Positions 43,041 through 51,927 of a stretch of DNA of 52,636 nt are shown one piece after another; the first letter of the stretch is position 1, and each line of letters begins with the position of its first letter. The notes below the pieces were generated by a model. It was not told the origin of the DNA. It saw nothing but the letters and a program-made list of their open reading frames with translations, and did not search any database. The DNA comes from an uncultured Chloroflexota bacterium (GTDB taxonomy: Bacteria > Chloroflexota > Anaerolineae > Anaerolineales > Anaerolineaceae): NCBI GenBank assembly GCA_902774215.1, contig CACYHU010000005.1:1-52636 (forward strand), in the 5' to 3' direction. Both the position numbers and the translations under genes were made by a program.

Positions 43041-46000
43041 TTACCTCTTTATTGAGAATATGTATAAGTCTGAATAATAATACATGTCCTGGTAAGCCAA
43101 GGTTGGTTCCCTGTCGGTGATTTGATAAACGTATCGGCGAATATCTCTATCTAGTATCCTGCAAAAATAGAAACCTTCCCCATCTTCATTTACTATGATA
43201 AGTGTATTTTCGTTCAGCAAGTTGATCGTTACCGGGTTTATTTTCCATAACTTATTTCCATGTTTATCGGTTATGTAATCGTATGAATATTCCCGTCTTC
43301 TACCGTCTTCTAGTTCATAATACATGATACCTGTATAAACTGGGCACTCTCTCTTTTCGCTTGCGATGTACTCTACCCCAACAAACTTTATATTGTCGAT
43401 GAAGCTCTTTCTAACATCTATGCTCCTATATGGAGATTTTTCCTCACATGTTATTGAATCGATCTGAATCGTCTTATCCAAAAACCTCAGCTCGTTTACA
43501 TCACCTACAGGGAATTCCCCGGATATTATTTCCTGTTTTTGTACAGAGAAGATATTACTTGATACTTTACAGACCTTATATTTGTAAATACCCGTTGGGA
43601 GGGAAAGACCTTCATCGATTGTTTCCGTTTCTTTTGTGATCGAATATTCTTTCTCGTATTCAGTACCCTCACACACAGTAAGGAAAAATCGGGCGTCATT
43701 ATCTCCAATAAAACCATGACCCTGGTCCCAGCTAAGCTTTCCGTCCGATAAAGACAGCACCGGCGTTTCGGCAAACTGTTCTTTAACCGCAATCCGTCCT
43801 ATCAGATACTCCCTGGTTATTCCATTTGTTGGAGTCAGTTCAGCATAGACATTCAATATGTCAGTGCTGTCATCGTTACTGTACGCATATAGTGCATTTC
43901 CCAACCCAAACACATTCTTCTTTTCGGTACTGATATTATTTGTATTCAGTAAAAGCGTTATGTTTACATTTTCAGGTACTTTTGCATATAAGAAACACTC
44001 TTGAGGAATATTTTTGATCCACTTAAGGTCATTTCCATTCCATTCGTTATTATTGCTGTCTGTAATTTTCACAAAAGGTACCGGTATCTCTATTTTCCCG
44101 TCCAGGTAATCAATACTTATTGCGGTTTCCCCGGGCATTACTTGAATGGTTTGTTCGTTCTGCCCGGTTCTGAGTTTCAATACTGCATTATCGTAATCCG
44201 CAGCAGAGAATAGGAAAGGCTTATTGAATGAATATCTGAATTCCGGAATCCGGATAAAAAAGCCTTGATATACAGGATAGCGGTTTTCAAAGTCCACTAA
44301 TTGAATGGTGACTTTGTTTGTATTAATACTTGCGAAATTGATTTCATATACTCTTCGCCCTTCAACTTCCTTATACGGATAAGCTGAAATATCAAACGGC
44401 TTATTATTAATTACAAGCGGGAATTTTTTATCATTCCCGGTATTCGGGAAAATAACCTGAATAATTTCATATCCGCTGACAATCTGATATGTAATCCCAT
44501 TCTCGGTGTATACGGACGCATAGTTGGTCTTTACGTTCACTATTGGTTTTGTTTCACTGTGGGAACTGTCGAGACAAATGACATTATTATTAAGAAATAC
44601 TGCAAAATTCTCTTGAAGATTTACAAAATCTCCCCGTAATAATGATGTTTCTGTGATTGGTGAAATCTCGGCGTTTATCACAATAAATTCATTTTTACCT
44701 GAATAAAAAAATGAATAACCGCCAAGTACGCAGCTTCCTGCTGCTATTTCCGTATTATTTTTGAAAACGATCACATCTCTGAACAATGTTTTGCCGGAAT
44801 TATATAATTCTTTGGAATCGCATTTGATGATAATTTGAGGAGCGATCAAATCCGTCCCTGAAAGGTGAAAATAATCTTCAAGATCTATAGTAAATCCGGA
44901 CATCGTTTTTCCAAGTTCGTTCCCATAGAAGTTCAAATTCTTTTGTTTCACGATGTGCCCGTCATAATAAATATTCATCGTTAACTTGTCAAATTCATTT
45001 TCTGCAAGGCGAATATCCGGAAAGACGATTTGGACTTGATTTTCATTATGCAGATAATAATACGGTTTGATCCGTGTATAGTCCACTGCAACAGTGCGCT
45101 GGTTATCAGTTGCATCCCTTTTTCTGGAAGTTACAATTCCTTGGAGTTTATTTTTCATCCATTCATCGCAAATTTGTTCTTCATAATTTATAGCAGGCTG
45201 TGACGTATGGTTGATTAGTTCATCTATCCTTTTCACCATTCGCATTGCTATTTGTGAAGCGTAATGCGGACGATAGAGAATAAGTTTTATGATACCTTCC
45301 CGAAAATGATAATATGTCGCGTTGATTCCAATTTGCTCGTCAGAACCGTCATCCACATCCTGGATTTTATTTCTCAGAGCTTCGATCATACGGAAAAACA
45401 TAGGATCATTTTCAATATATGTCCAATTCAAATTGTATTTATAAAAATCGAATAGAAAATCGCAGAAATACTGCCATGACCGTCTTGTCGAAAAGGCATG
45501 AATAACAATTGTTGACTTGTACAGATTTTCCCCGCCCTTGACTAAGAACCATCTCCGGTTAGACATTAAGGCGTTTTGCAAACAACCGCACAAAAGATTT
45601 CTTAACTTATACTGGCTGTCGCCATATCCGAATTTTGTCGTCATAAAACGCCAGAAACCCGTTTCGTCAATACTGTCCCATTCCTTAGCGTGGGAAATCA
45701 TGGCAAGTGATAGGGTCATGTCATCATGAAGTTTTGTTCTTTCATTCGGGTCACTCAAGAGTTTGTTTATGTATCTGTTGCTGTCCTGGTAAATTTTACT
45801 CAGTTCGTCTTTTGGAATAATCGCATTGCCTAACAGTGGGTTTTCAGCAAAGATTTTTTCTATAAAGTCCATCGATTTCAGGCTTAATTGAACAATCATA
45901 TCGCTTTCAGGAGAATTTTCCAATGATACAGTCGGATCATCAGGATTGTTTGAATTAAATCCATAAAAAGCTATTAAGTCCTCGGCAGAGAAATTATTTC

Positions 46001-47417
46001 TGGTAATAAACGTGCGTAACCATATGCTGTCAGGTGTAGTCGGGATAAAAGTTATTCCATCGACTGTATGGTCTTCTAAATAAGAAACTATTTTTTCATC
46101 AGTAATTGAGGTGTTTTTCCGGCAATATGGAATACCATAAAGAAACCTGGAATATTCATCTGCGTTCATTTTCCGGGATTGGGCAAGCCTTCGAAATACA
46201 GAAGTATCGTCTGGTAAAAAAGACTGTTCCTTTAGAATAGTGTATACCTGTCCCTGAATCGGAAATGCATTAATTTCCTCTTCTGTATACTTTTCAAGCC
46301 CAGATTCCAGAATCTGAATTTGTATGTCCTGCGGAAGATCCTGTAGGAAAAAACATTTAATGGATTTATCCGAGACCAGCAGGATCGCGGCATCGTCATT
46401 CTTATTGTTCAGAAGATAACATTCTGTATTTTCATATTTTGAATAGAATAATTTATTGGAAACCATATCTTTGATCAAAGTTGATTCATTCGGCAGTAAT
46501 TCATTGCCGCACCAGCTGCCTTTATTTTTACTTCTTAACTTTTGCGACAATTTTTGCCTTGTAAACCCGTACCATTCACAAACCCAATTCGGCTGCAGGT
46601 TGAAATCGTCTTTGAGTTTTTGATATGTTACTTTATCAAATTTTTTGTTTCCGGATTTTTTCTGAACTCCAACTGGATCCGGATCAAAGAATTGATCACC
46701 AAGTTCAACAATCTGAGAAATTAGGTCACTTATTTCCTTCTTATATCTGGGGGTTAGTTTTTTAATTGAGGCTATATCATCCCAGCTGAGTGACAGAATC
46801 TTTTCTACTGTTTCAATATTATTTTCTAGCAGTGCTTCTATTGCACGGTCTGATAAATTAAGATCAGGAATAGGAGTTTGCAAGTTTTCAGTACTAATTG
46901 AGCCTTTTGATATCTGCATATTGCTGTTGTTAGTTTCATAATCATCTGAATCAAAAAATTTATCACCCAATTCAATTAATAACGAAACTTTCTCATCCAA
47001 TTCAGCTATGAAAGCTGGATCCATTGTATGCAAACTCAAATAATTGCAGCTTTTTAGCTTTAGAACGTGTTCTATTGTTTGGACATTACGTTCATGCAAA
47101 GCTTTCAAAATTGGATTTGAAAGATTTAATACTTTTAAGTTTTTTTGAAGATTTTCCGCGCTAAAAGAATCTTTTTTCGTCTGCAAATTATTGTTTATGT
47201 CATTAAATGCATTAATTGCCCCGCTACTGAAAATTGCTTCTATTTCTTCAATACTTTTACTACCTAAACCTTTAACATCATTGAGCTTGTCCATTTTTTC
47301 GATCAGAGTATAAAGGGAATTAATTCCACCACGCATCAAAGCATTGCTTGTCCTTATTTTGAAGCCTAATAAATAAATTGGCACATTTTTATATTCAGGT
47401 TTATTTTCAATCAGCAT
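43041..47417 (-). CDS. Very large protein with RpoA-CTD-like/HhH repeats (candidate defence component)
   Basis: 1458 residues, no signal peptide or TM helix. The N-terminus (about 1-250) has at least three helix-hairpin-helix modules like the RNA polymerase alpha C-terminal domain: LLGFKIRTSNALMRGGINSL...GLGSKSIEEI, NLSNPILKALHERNVQTIEHVL, and NLSDRAIEALLENNIETVEKIL. A region near 270-310 (NWVCEWYGFTRQKLSQKL) could be DNA-binding. The middle is alpha-helical; from about 780 on the protein is beta-rich. I recognise no enzyme motif. The start overlaps the preceding gene by 11 bases (AAGGAG upstream) and it precedes the helicase by four bases. It occupies the place of the large partner (DruH in type III Druantia), but homology is unproven. 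Confidence 0.85.
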   Translation of the reverse strand: MLIENKPEYKNVPIYLLGFKIRTSNALMRGGINSLYTLIEKMDKLNDVKGLGSKSIEEIEAIFSSGAINAFNDINNNLQTKKDSFSAENLQKNLKVLNLSNPILKALHERNVQTIEHVLKLKSCNYLSLHTMDPAFIAELDEKVSLLIELGDKFFDSDDYETNNSNMQISKGSISTENLQTPIPDLNLSDRAIEALLENNIETVEKILSLSWDDIASIKKLTPRYKKEISDLISQIVELGDQFFDPDPVGVQKKSGNKKFDKVTYQKLKDDFNLQPNWVCEWYGFTRQKLSQKLRSKNKGSWCGNELLPNESTLIKDMVSNKLFYSKYENTECYLLNNKNDDAAILLVSDKSIKCFFLQDLPQDIQIQILESGLEKYTEEEINAFPIQGQVYTILKEQSFLPDDTSVFRRLAQSRKMNADEYSRFLYGIPYCRKNTSITDEKIVSYLEDHTVDGITFIPTTPDSIWLRTFITRNNFSAEDLIAFYGFNSNNPDDPTVSLENSPESDMIVQLSLKSMDFIEKIFAENPLLGNAIIPKDELSKIYQDSNRYINKLLSDPNERTKLHDDMTLSLAMISHAKEWDSIDETGFWRFMTTKFGYGDSQYKLRNLLCGCLQNALMSNRRWFLVKGGENLYKSTIVIHAFSTRRSWQYFCDFLFDFYKYNLNWTYIENDPMFFRMIEALRNKIQDVDDGSDEQIGINATYYHFREGIIKLILYRPHYASQIAMRMVKRIDELINHTSQPAINYEEQICDEWMKNKLQGIVTSRKRDATDNQRTVAVDYTRIKPYYYLHNENQVQIVFPDIRLAENEFDKLTMNIYYDGHIVKQKNLNFYGNELGKTMSGFTIDLEDYFHLSGTDLIAPQIIIKCDSKELYNSGKTLFRDVIVFKNNTEIAAGSCVLGGYSFFYSGKNEFIVINAEISPITETSLLRGDFVNLQENFAVFLNNNVICLDSSHSETKPIVNVKTNYASVYTENGITYQIVSGYEIIQVIFPNTGNDKKFPLVINNKPFDISAYPYKEVEGRRVYEINFASINTNKVTIQLVDFENRYPVYQGFFIRIPEFRYSFNKPFLFSAADYDNAVLKLRTGQNEQTIQVMPGETAISIDYLDGKIEIPVPFVKITDSNNNEWNGNDLKWIKNIPQECFLYAKVPENVNITLLLNTNNISTEKKNVFGLGNALYAYSNDDSTDILNVYAELTPTNGITREYLIGRIAVKEQFAETPVLSLSDGKLSWDQGHGFIGDNDARFFLTVCEGTEYEKEYSITKETETIDEGLSLPTGIYKYKVCKVSSNIFSVQKQEIISGEFPVGDVNELRFLDKTIQIDSITCEEKSPYRSIDVRKSFIDNIKFVGVEYIASEKRECPVYTGIMYYELEDGRRREYSYDYITDKHGNKLWKINPVTINLLNENTLIIVNEDGEGFYFCRILDRDIRRYVYQITDREPTLAYQDMYYYSDLYIFSIKR

Positions 47418-48750
47418 CGATATGCTCCTTGTGATTCAGCAAGCATGCAGTGTGTTCCGGCTTTTTGCTTTCGATTGCGAAGTCAATCAAATACTCGAGT
47501 TCTTTGTCCGTGAAACGCAGTTTTACACTGTTAATAAGGATTGCGGTAGTCTCGGCTGAATTGGAGCTGATGGCGTCATGCAATAATCCGACATGCCAGA
47601 AATCCATGAATTCGTCTGGTATATCTAATATGTCGATTAATAAACGAATCATTTCTGAATCGTTTTTATCGATGTATTTTTTCAGAAGTGCATAAATATC
47701 GTGGCATTCACATTGATCCGTATTGATATGGATTTTGTGATTTACTGCATATTGGAGAATATCCCGAAGTACGGTAAACTCTTCATTGAAGAATCTATCT
47801 TGAATATATGCAGATTCCATTAACGAATTTAAGAAAGTATTACTCTGTATCAGTTCACGGAATTGCTCTTCATTTTCTGATTTTTTATCATTTAATTCTG
47901 AGAGAATGGTATTTGATTTCGGGCTTTCGTGGATATCCGTTTCTAAAGGTTTATTGTGGTTTATATAGAATTTATCTAATCTTTCGTTATACCACCACTC
48001 CGGAGCTAATTTGTCAATATCACCGGAGCAAATTGCTTCTTCAACAGAACATTCATCTGCGCACCCATAAAAATTATAAAGATTGCTTGCAGGTGCCCAT
48101 CTTTTTTTATAATCCGTCCATTTTGCTAATAAATACTTAAAATGAGGAGTCCCGGGTTCAGTATGCGAATCAGATCTGAATTCGTCGGAATCTTCTTGAC
48201 TGCACCAATCAATATAACGGATCTGACAATAATCATAACTTTTCCAGAAAATATATTCAATATCAGAAGCAGAAATTGGCTTATTAGGAACTTGTACTTC
48301 TTTAACTGCTTCCATATTCAGCAACGGCTCTTCTAATATATCTGAAATTATATTCTTACACCATGTAATCAAATCTTCATCTGAATCATAATCATCTTCA
48401 GAAATACATTCCAACTGATCGATTATTTCCCATACGGTGTCATCAACATCAGAATCGATGCCCCGGTTGATCTCTCGAAGTTTCTCTAAAAAATCATCAA
48501 AAGTCATTTTTCCTTTGTAAAAAAGAAACATCGGCAAAATAATCTCTTTTTGCCACTTTGACTCAAAATTCTCAATATTGGGACCTACGCAGATAAAAAA
48601 ACAAATATCCGTTGAAGATGTAACCTCTATTTCTTCCAGATATTTGTATTCATCAGGATAATATAGAGCGCTCGTATCACAAAATATATGTACAGTCGAA
48701 CCATTTTTCAATTTAAGATCAACTGATGTAATCACTTCTGTAATTTGCAT
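47407..48750 (-). CDS. Acidic protein with ankyrin-like C-terminus in the helicase operon
   Basis: 447 residues. The N-terminal 150 (VDLKLKNGSTVHIFCD..., FFICVGPNIENFESKW) are mixed alpha/beta and unrecognised. The middle is acidic, with WTDYKKRWAPASN. The C-terminal 120 have ankyrin-like helix pairs: IYALLKKYIDKNDSEMIRLLIDIL, LLHDAISSNSAETTAILI, LEYLIDFAIESKKPEHTACLL. The last unit resembles the end of the protein encoded at 50132-51613 across the divergent promoter. AGGAG precedes the ATG. It overlaps the 1458-residue gene by 11 bases. Likely an adaptor in the defence-like operon. Confidence 0.78.
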   Translation of the reverse strand: MQITEVITSVDLKLKNGSTVHIFCDTSALYYPDEYKYLEEIEVTSSTDICFFICVGPNIENFESKWQKEIILPMFLFYKGKMTFDDFLEKLREINRGIDSDVDDTVWEIIDQLECISEDDYDSDEDLITWCKNIISDILEEPLLNMEAVKEVQVPNKPISASDIEYIFWKSYDYCQIRYIDWCSQEDSDEFRSDSHTEPGTPHFKYLLAKWTDYKKRWAPASNLYNFYGCADECSVEEAICSGDIDKLAPEWWYNERLDKFYINHNKPLETDIHESPKSNTILSELNDKKSENEEQFRELIQSNTFLNSLMESAYIQDRFFNEEFTVLRDILQYAVNHKIHINTDQCECHDIYALLKKYIDKNDSEMIRLLIDILDIPDEFMDFWHVGLLHDAISSNSAETTAILINSVKLRFTDKELEYLIDFAIESKKPEHTACLLNHKEHIDAD

Positions 48751-48764
48751 ATCAATATCTCCTG

Positions 48765-48914
48765 TTATTCTCGATTAATAACCATAACCCAAAACATGAA
48801 TCCAATAATAGCCAGAACCACTGCAATGAAAATACTGTGGAAGTATTGAACTCCAATGCGCCACATACTGATTACAAAAACAACACCTAAAGCAGTTTTA
48901 ATTATGAAAAACAA
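48765..48914 (-). CDS. Small membrane protein at the head of the helicase operon
   Basis: Up to 49 residues from a TTG at 48914 with AAAAGGT nine bases upstream; an ATG at 48866 would give 33. Two hydrophobic helices: FFIIKTALGVVFVI and SIFIAVVLAIIGFMFWVMVI, with a short basic tail (NRE). It ends 15 bases before the next gene and shares its promoter. The frame is closed by a stop just upstream, so it is not the end of a longer gene unless that was deleted. A two-helix protein here could act as a membrane effector; that is speculation. Confidence 0.5.
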   Translation of the reverse strand: MFFIIKTALGVVFVISMWRIGVQYFHSIFIAVVLAIIGFMFWVMVINRE

Positions 48915-48966
48915 AACAGGTTTACCTTTTAAAGTCTTTCAAAACAAACCAATAATTAATCGTATA

Positions 48967-48994
48967 GTTATATTATAATTGTTTATAACATCAA
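48967..48994 (-). promoter_or_regulatory. Promoter of the helicase operon
   Basis: Minus strand TTGATG (48994-48989), 16 bases, TATAAC (48972-48967). About 50 bases before the small membrane ORF. The AT-rich stretch also lies in front of the divergent radical SAM gene and holds TATAAT on the plus strand. Confidence 0.5.
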
Positions 48995-49055
48995 TTTTTG
49001 TTCTGAGCTACGTGCATTCAGCAGTAAATCTTCCTTAATTTTGCTGAGAAATGTA

Positions 49056-50135
49056 ATGAGATACACATTTTACGATAAGAAATATCACTTCAAGACCGGA
49101 TTTGATACACGGACCGGCTTTTATATGCGCACAGGAATCCTGGATGAAAACGGGAAAGATACCGGTGTGGATCCGTTTATGGCTTCCTATCCCCATTTGA
49201 TTGATGTCGGGATCATGGGACATTGTATCCATGGAAAAACAGGCTTATGCATAAAAGCCGGTGTGGAGTGCTATCAAAGCGGTCTTACCATCAATAAACC
49301 GAACATGGCCGTTGAAGATTTTGCATCCATTGCTCAGCAATGCTGGGGACATACGAATCAGTTTGCCCTGGGCGGACGGGGCGACCCAGATCAGCATGAG
49401 CATTTTGAGGAGATCCTGAAGATCTGCCGAAGAAACAGAATCGTCCCGAATTTCACGACCTCCGGGCTTGGTATGACACCGGAAATTGCCGCGATATGCA
49501 AAAAATACTGCGGTGCGGTTGCCGTGAGCTGGTATCGCAGTGACTACACCACTGCTGCCATTCAGATGTTGTTGGATGCCGGCGTGAAGACCAATATCCA
49601 TTATGTGGTCGGGAACAACACGATCAATGAAGCTGTCGAGCGTCTGAAAATCGATGGCTTCCCGGAAGGGATCAACGGGGTGATTTTCCTGCTCCACAAA
49701 CCGGCGGGGCTGGGCACCGCAATAAATATGCTACGGTATGACGATCCAAGGGTTGCCGAGTTCTTCGAACTTTTTGATATTCAACACCCATATAAAATCG
49801 GAATCGACAGCTGCAGCCTTCCCGGGACGATCGCGTTCTGTAAAACACTGAATCCGGATGCGGTTGATACTTGCGAAGGCGGTAGGTTTAGCTGCTACAT
49901 TTCAGCGGATATGAAGATGATGCCATGCAGCTTTGACCAGCCCAGTCGTTATGTCGTTTCACTTTTGGATCATACAATTCAAGAAGCCTGGGAAAGCGAA
50001 CCGTTCGACAGGTTCCGTGATCACTTGAAAGGTTCCTGTCCGAAATGTGAAAAGAGAAATCTGTGCATGGGCGGTTGTCCATTAATGCCTGAAATTGTTC
50101 TTTGTAATTCTGAATCCAAGGAGGGATTAAAATGA
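49056..50135 (+). CDS. Radical SAM/SPASM protein with unusual cysteine spacing
   Basis: 359 residues from the ATG at 49056 (a TTG at 49041 is a less likely start). A partial TIM barrel is indicated by FALGGRGDPDQHEHF, IVPNFTTSGLG and KTNIHYVVGNNT. The presumed SAM-cluster cysteines are Cys57, Cys65 and Cys72 (C-x7-C-x6-C) instead of CxxxCxxC. A SPASM domain follows with Cys273, 280, 291 and CxxCx5CxxxC (Cys328, 331, 337, 341) plus Cys350. SPASM enzymes usually modify peptides or proteins. The stop overlaps the next gene's ATG (ATGA), so that protein is the obvious partner or substrate. Confidence 0.88.
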   Translation: MRYTFYDKKYHFKTGFDTRTGFYMRTGILDENGKDTGVDPFMASYPHLIDVGIMGHCIHGKTGLCIKAGVECYQSGLTINKPNMAVEDFASIAQQCWGHTNQFALGGRGDPDQHEHFEEILKICRRNRIVPNFTTSGLGMTPEIAAICKKYCGAVAVSWYRSDYTTAAIQMLLDAGVKTNIHYVVGNNTINEAVERLKIDGFPEGINGVIFLLHKPAGLGTAINMLRYDDPRVAEFFELFDIQHPYKIGIDSCSLPGTIAFCKTLNPDAVDTCEGGRFSCYISADMKMMPCSFDQPSRYVVSLLDHTIQEAWESEPFDRFRDHLKGSCPKCEKRNLCMGGCPLMPEIVLCNSESKEGLK

Positions 50136-51613
50136 AATTTAGAACTGATTTTGTTACAAACTCGAGCAGCAGTAATTTTATGTCTGTTACGCTCAATTTA
50201 AATAATTCAACTGAAGAAGAATTTTCTGTATTTGAAGAAGGAACAGGGTGGAATAATTTTATTAAATATTCCGAAGATGAAGGTTTGACTTTCCTTGGAT
50301 ATCCAATCAAAACACTTGATGAATTATTTGCCTGTTTGTATCTCTACTACAACGGGGATGACATGTATGAAATCAATATAATCCCCATTTTGACTCCGAT
50401 TTTCCAGTTTATTGCAAGAAAAATCGATTCTGCTGCTATGATAGAAATCATCCACGACTATACTCAGGAAAACGATATTACTTTGGATTGGTATCCGTTC
50501 GATGAGTTGGAAAACTTTTCGTCTGATGATTATGATGATGAAGATCAACTGAGAGATGAAATTGAAAATACTTTTTCCTGTGGAAGTGAAGAGTTAATTG
50601 AATCTTACTCTAAGCTCTCTAAAAAAAATATTTCTCTTTCCGATATTGAATCACTCGTTTTTTACGATAATTGTAGGGATTACGGTGAATTTCTAAATCA
50701 TTTTTCAGAAGATGTATATTATGACAGCTATATAAAAAACAATTTTCCTCAAGTAGATAAAGATGATCCATTATTTGAAAAAGAAGTCACCAAATGGACC
50801 GATATTTTTTATGAGAGGATATTTGAAGTTGTTCCCGGAAAGAAAGAAATCGAATTTGACAATGACATTGATATAGAAGCCGGACTTGAATCCGGTGATT
50901 TGGACGATTGTATTGGTGATCTCGAGGGAGCTAATACACACAAATGGGTCACAATTATTCTAAATCCGAATAAAAAATCAGAGGAAATGTCTTCAACCAC
51001 AAAAAAATCCGAATACAAACTATCCGAAGAGGATACTTCCGAACATGACTACTACTTTGAAATTTTTAACTGTCTTTCTGAATTTTCATACTATCCCCCC
51101 AAATATTTAGTTGAGAAGTTGAAAGAGATTACAGAAGAAAAACATTTTCCAAAATGCTTTCATAGGTATCCGATCACAGATATTCTTGAAAATATTTCCA
51201 AATATGCTTCTGATAAAGTGCGTGATGCACTGAAGAATGTTGGTTTGGAAATGGATCCTGACGAAATTTTCAACCACATTTTTGATGAATCTTGGGATTC
51301 GTTATATACGTTTATCGAAAAAAGCATGGCAGAGAAAGGTGAATCTATCAATAGAGATGATATTTTAGGTTATTTTGAGCCATTACGCTCTGTTCTGAAC
51401 ATTCTGCCCGGCCTTGGAATCAAGCTTGATTTTGCTGATGTTTCACATTATATATATAATGACTCTATTGAAACAATATATCCGCTTTTTGAAAAAGGAG
51501 TAAAAATAGAGAAATCAGCATTTGATGAGTTATCTAAATATGCAGTTGAACACGGAAAAGAAGATTTTTCTGCATGGCTTATGGATAATAAAGACAATAT
51601 CTCTGCGAATTAA
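50132..51613 (+). CDS. Acidic protein with N-terminal FVTNSSSS motif, probable partner of the radical SAM enzyme
   Basis: 493 residues, no signal peptide or TM helix. The N-terminus is MKFRTDFVTNSSSSNF, a signature I have met at the start of otherwise unrelated hypothetical proteins of anaerobes, often next to radical SAM genes (from memory). The body is acidic (SSDDYDDEDQLRDE, GLESGDLDDCIGDLEG). The C-terminus has ankyrin-like helix pairs ending FDELSKYAVEHGKEDFSAWL, similar to the end of the protein at 47407-48750. AAGGAGG precedes the ATG, and translation is coupled to the enzyme gene. The Ser-rich N-terminus may be the modified site. Confidence 0.82.
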   Translation: MKFRTDFVTNSSSSNFMSVTLNLNNSTEEEFSVFEEGTGWNNFIKYSEDEGLTFLGYPIKTLDELFACLYLYYNGDDMYEINIIPILTPIFQFIARKIDSAAMIEIIHDYTQENDITLDWYPFDELENFSSDDYDDEDQLRDEIENTFSCGSEELIESYSKLSKKNISLSDIESLVFYDNCRDYGEFLNHFSEDVYYDSYIKNNFPQVDKDDPLFEKEVTKWTDIFYERIFEVVPGKKEIEFDNDIDIEAGLESGDLDDCIGDLEGANTHKWVTIILNPNKKSEEMSSTTKKSEYKLSEEDTSEHDYYFEIFNCLSEFSYYPPKYLVEKLKEITEEKHFPKCFHRYPITDILENISKYASDKVRDALKNVGLEMDPDEIFNHIFDESWDSLYTFIEKSMAEKGESINRDDILGYFEPLRSVLNILPGLGIKLDFADVSHYIYNDSIETIYPLFEKGVKIEKSAFDELSKYAVEHGKEDFSAWLMDNKDNISAN

Positions 51614-51633
51614 AGGCTAAAAAGGACTTCATC

Positions 51634-51735
51634 ATGCCTAAACTGCAAATCGAATCAGTTCACAATAATTATGAAAAATACCGCACTTATAAATCTCAAA
51701 CGGGACGATATGGATTTAGCCCGATACGTCGATAA
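51634..51735 (+). CDS. Small ORF (33 residues) after the NSSSS protein
   Basis: ATG with AAAAGG upstream, 20 bases after the preceding stop. The peptide begins MPKLQIESVHNNYEKYR and ends GRYGFSPIRR. It overlaps a longer frame at 51671-51862 that is read one base apart; together they may be one frameshifted gene. A precursor peptide for the radical SAM enzyme is possible but unsupported. Confidence 0.35.
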   Translation: MPKLQIESVHNNYEKYRTYKSQTGRYGFSPIRR

Positions 51736-51862
51736 TCAAATTGCAAAAGTCAAAAAGGGGAATTATATCCGCCGCAGTGTTAAATTAAAGGTTGAAAGGA
51801 AAAAACTGTCTTGTTGTTCGAAAACTCCGCAGTCCATTTACTCACGTTATGATATTTTCTGA
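51671..51862 (+). CDS. Basic small ORF (63 residues), possibly the frameshifted continuation
   Basis: Protein-like sequence (DLARYVDNQIAKVKKGNYIRRSVKLK) with CC near the end and no ribosome site before its ATG. Most likely it is the downstream part of a gene that begins at 51634, or a degraded gene. Confidence 0.3.
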   Translation: MKNTALINLKRDDMDLARYVDNQIAKVKKGNYIRRSVKLKVERKKLSCCSKTPQSIYSRYDIF

Positions 51863-51927
51863 TTTATAAAATATCCGCTGATGCGGCGGGCATTTCTTCC
51901 TGCCCAATCCCGTCGGTCTTTCTCCTG

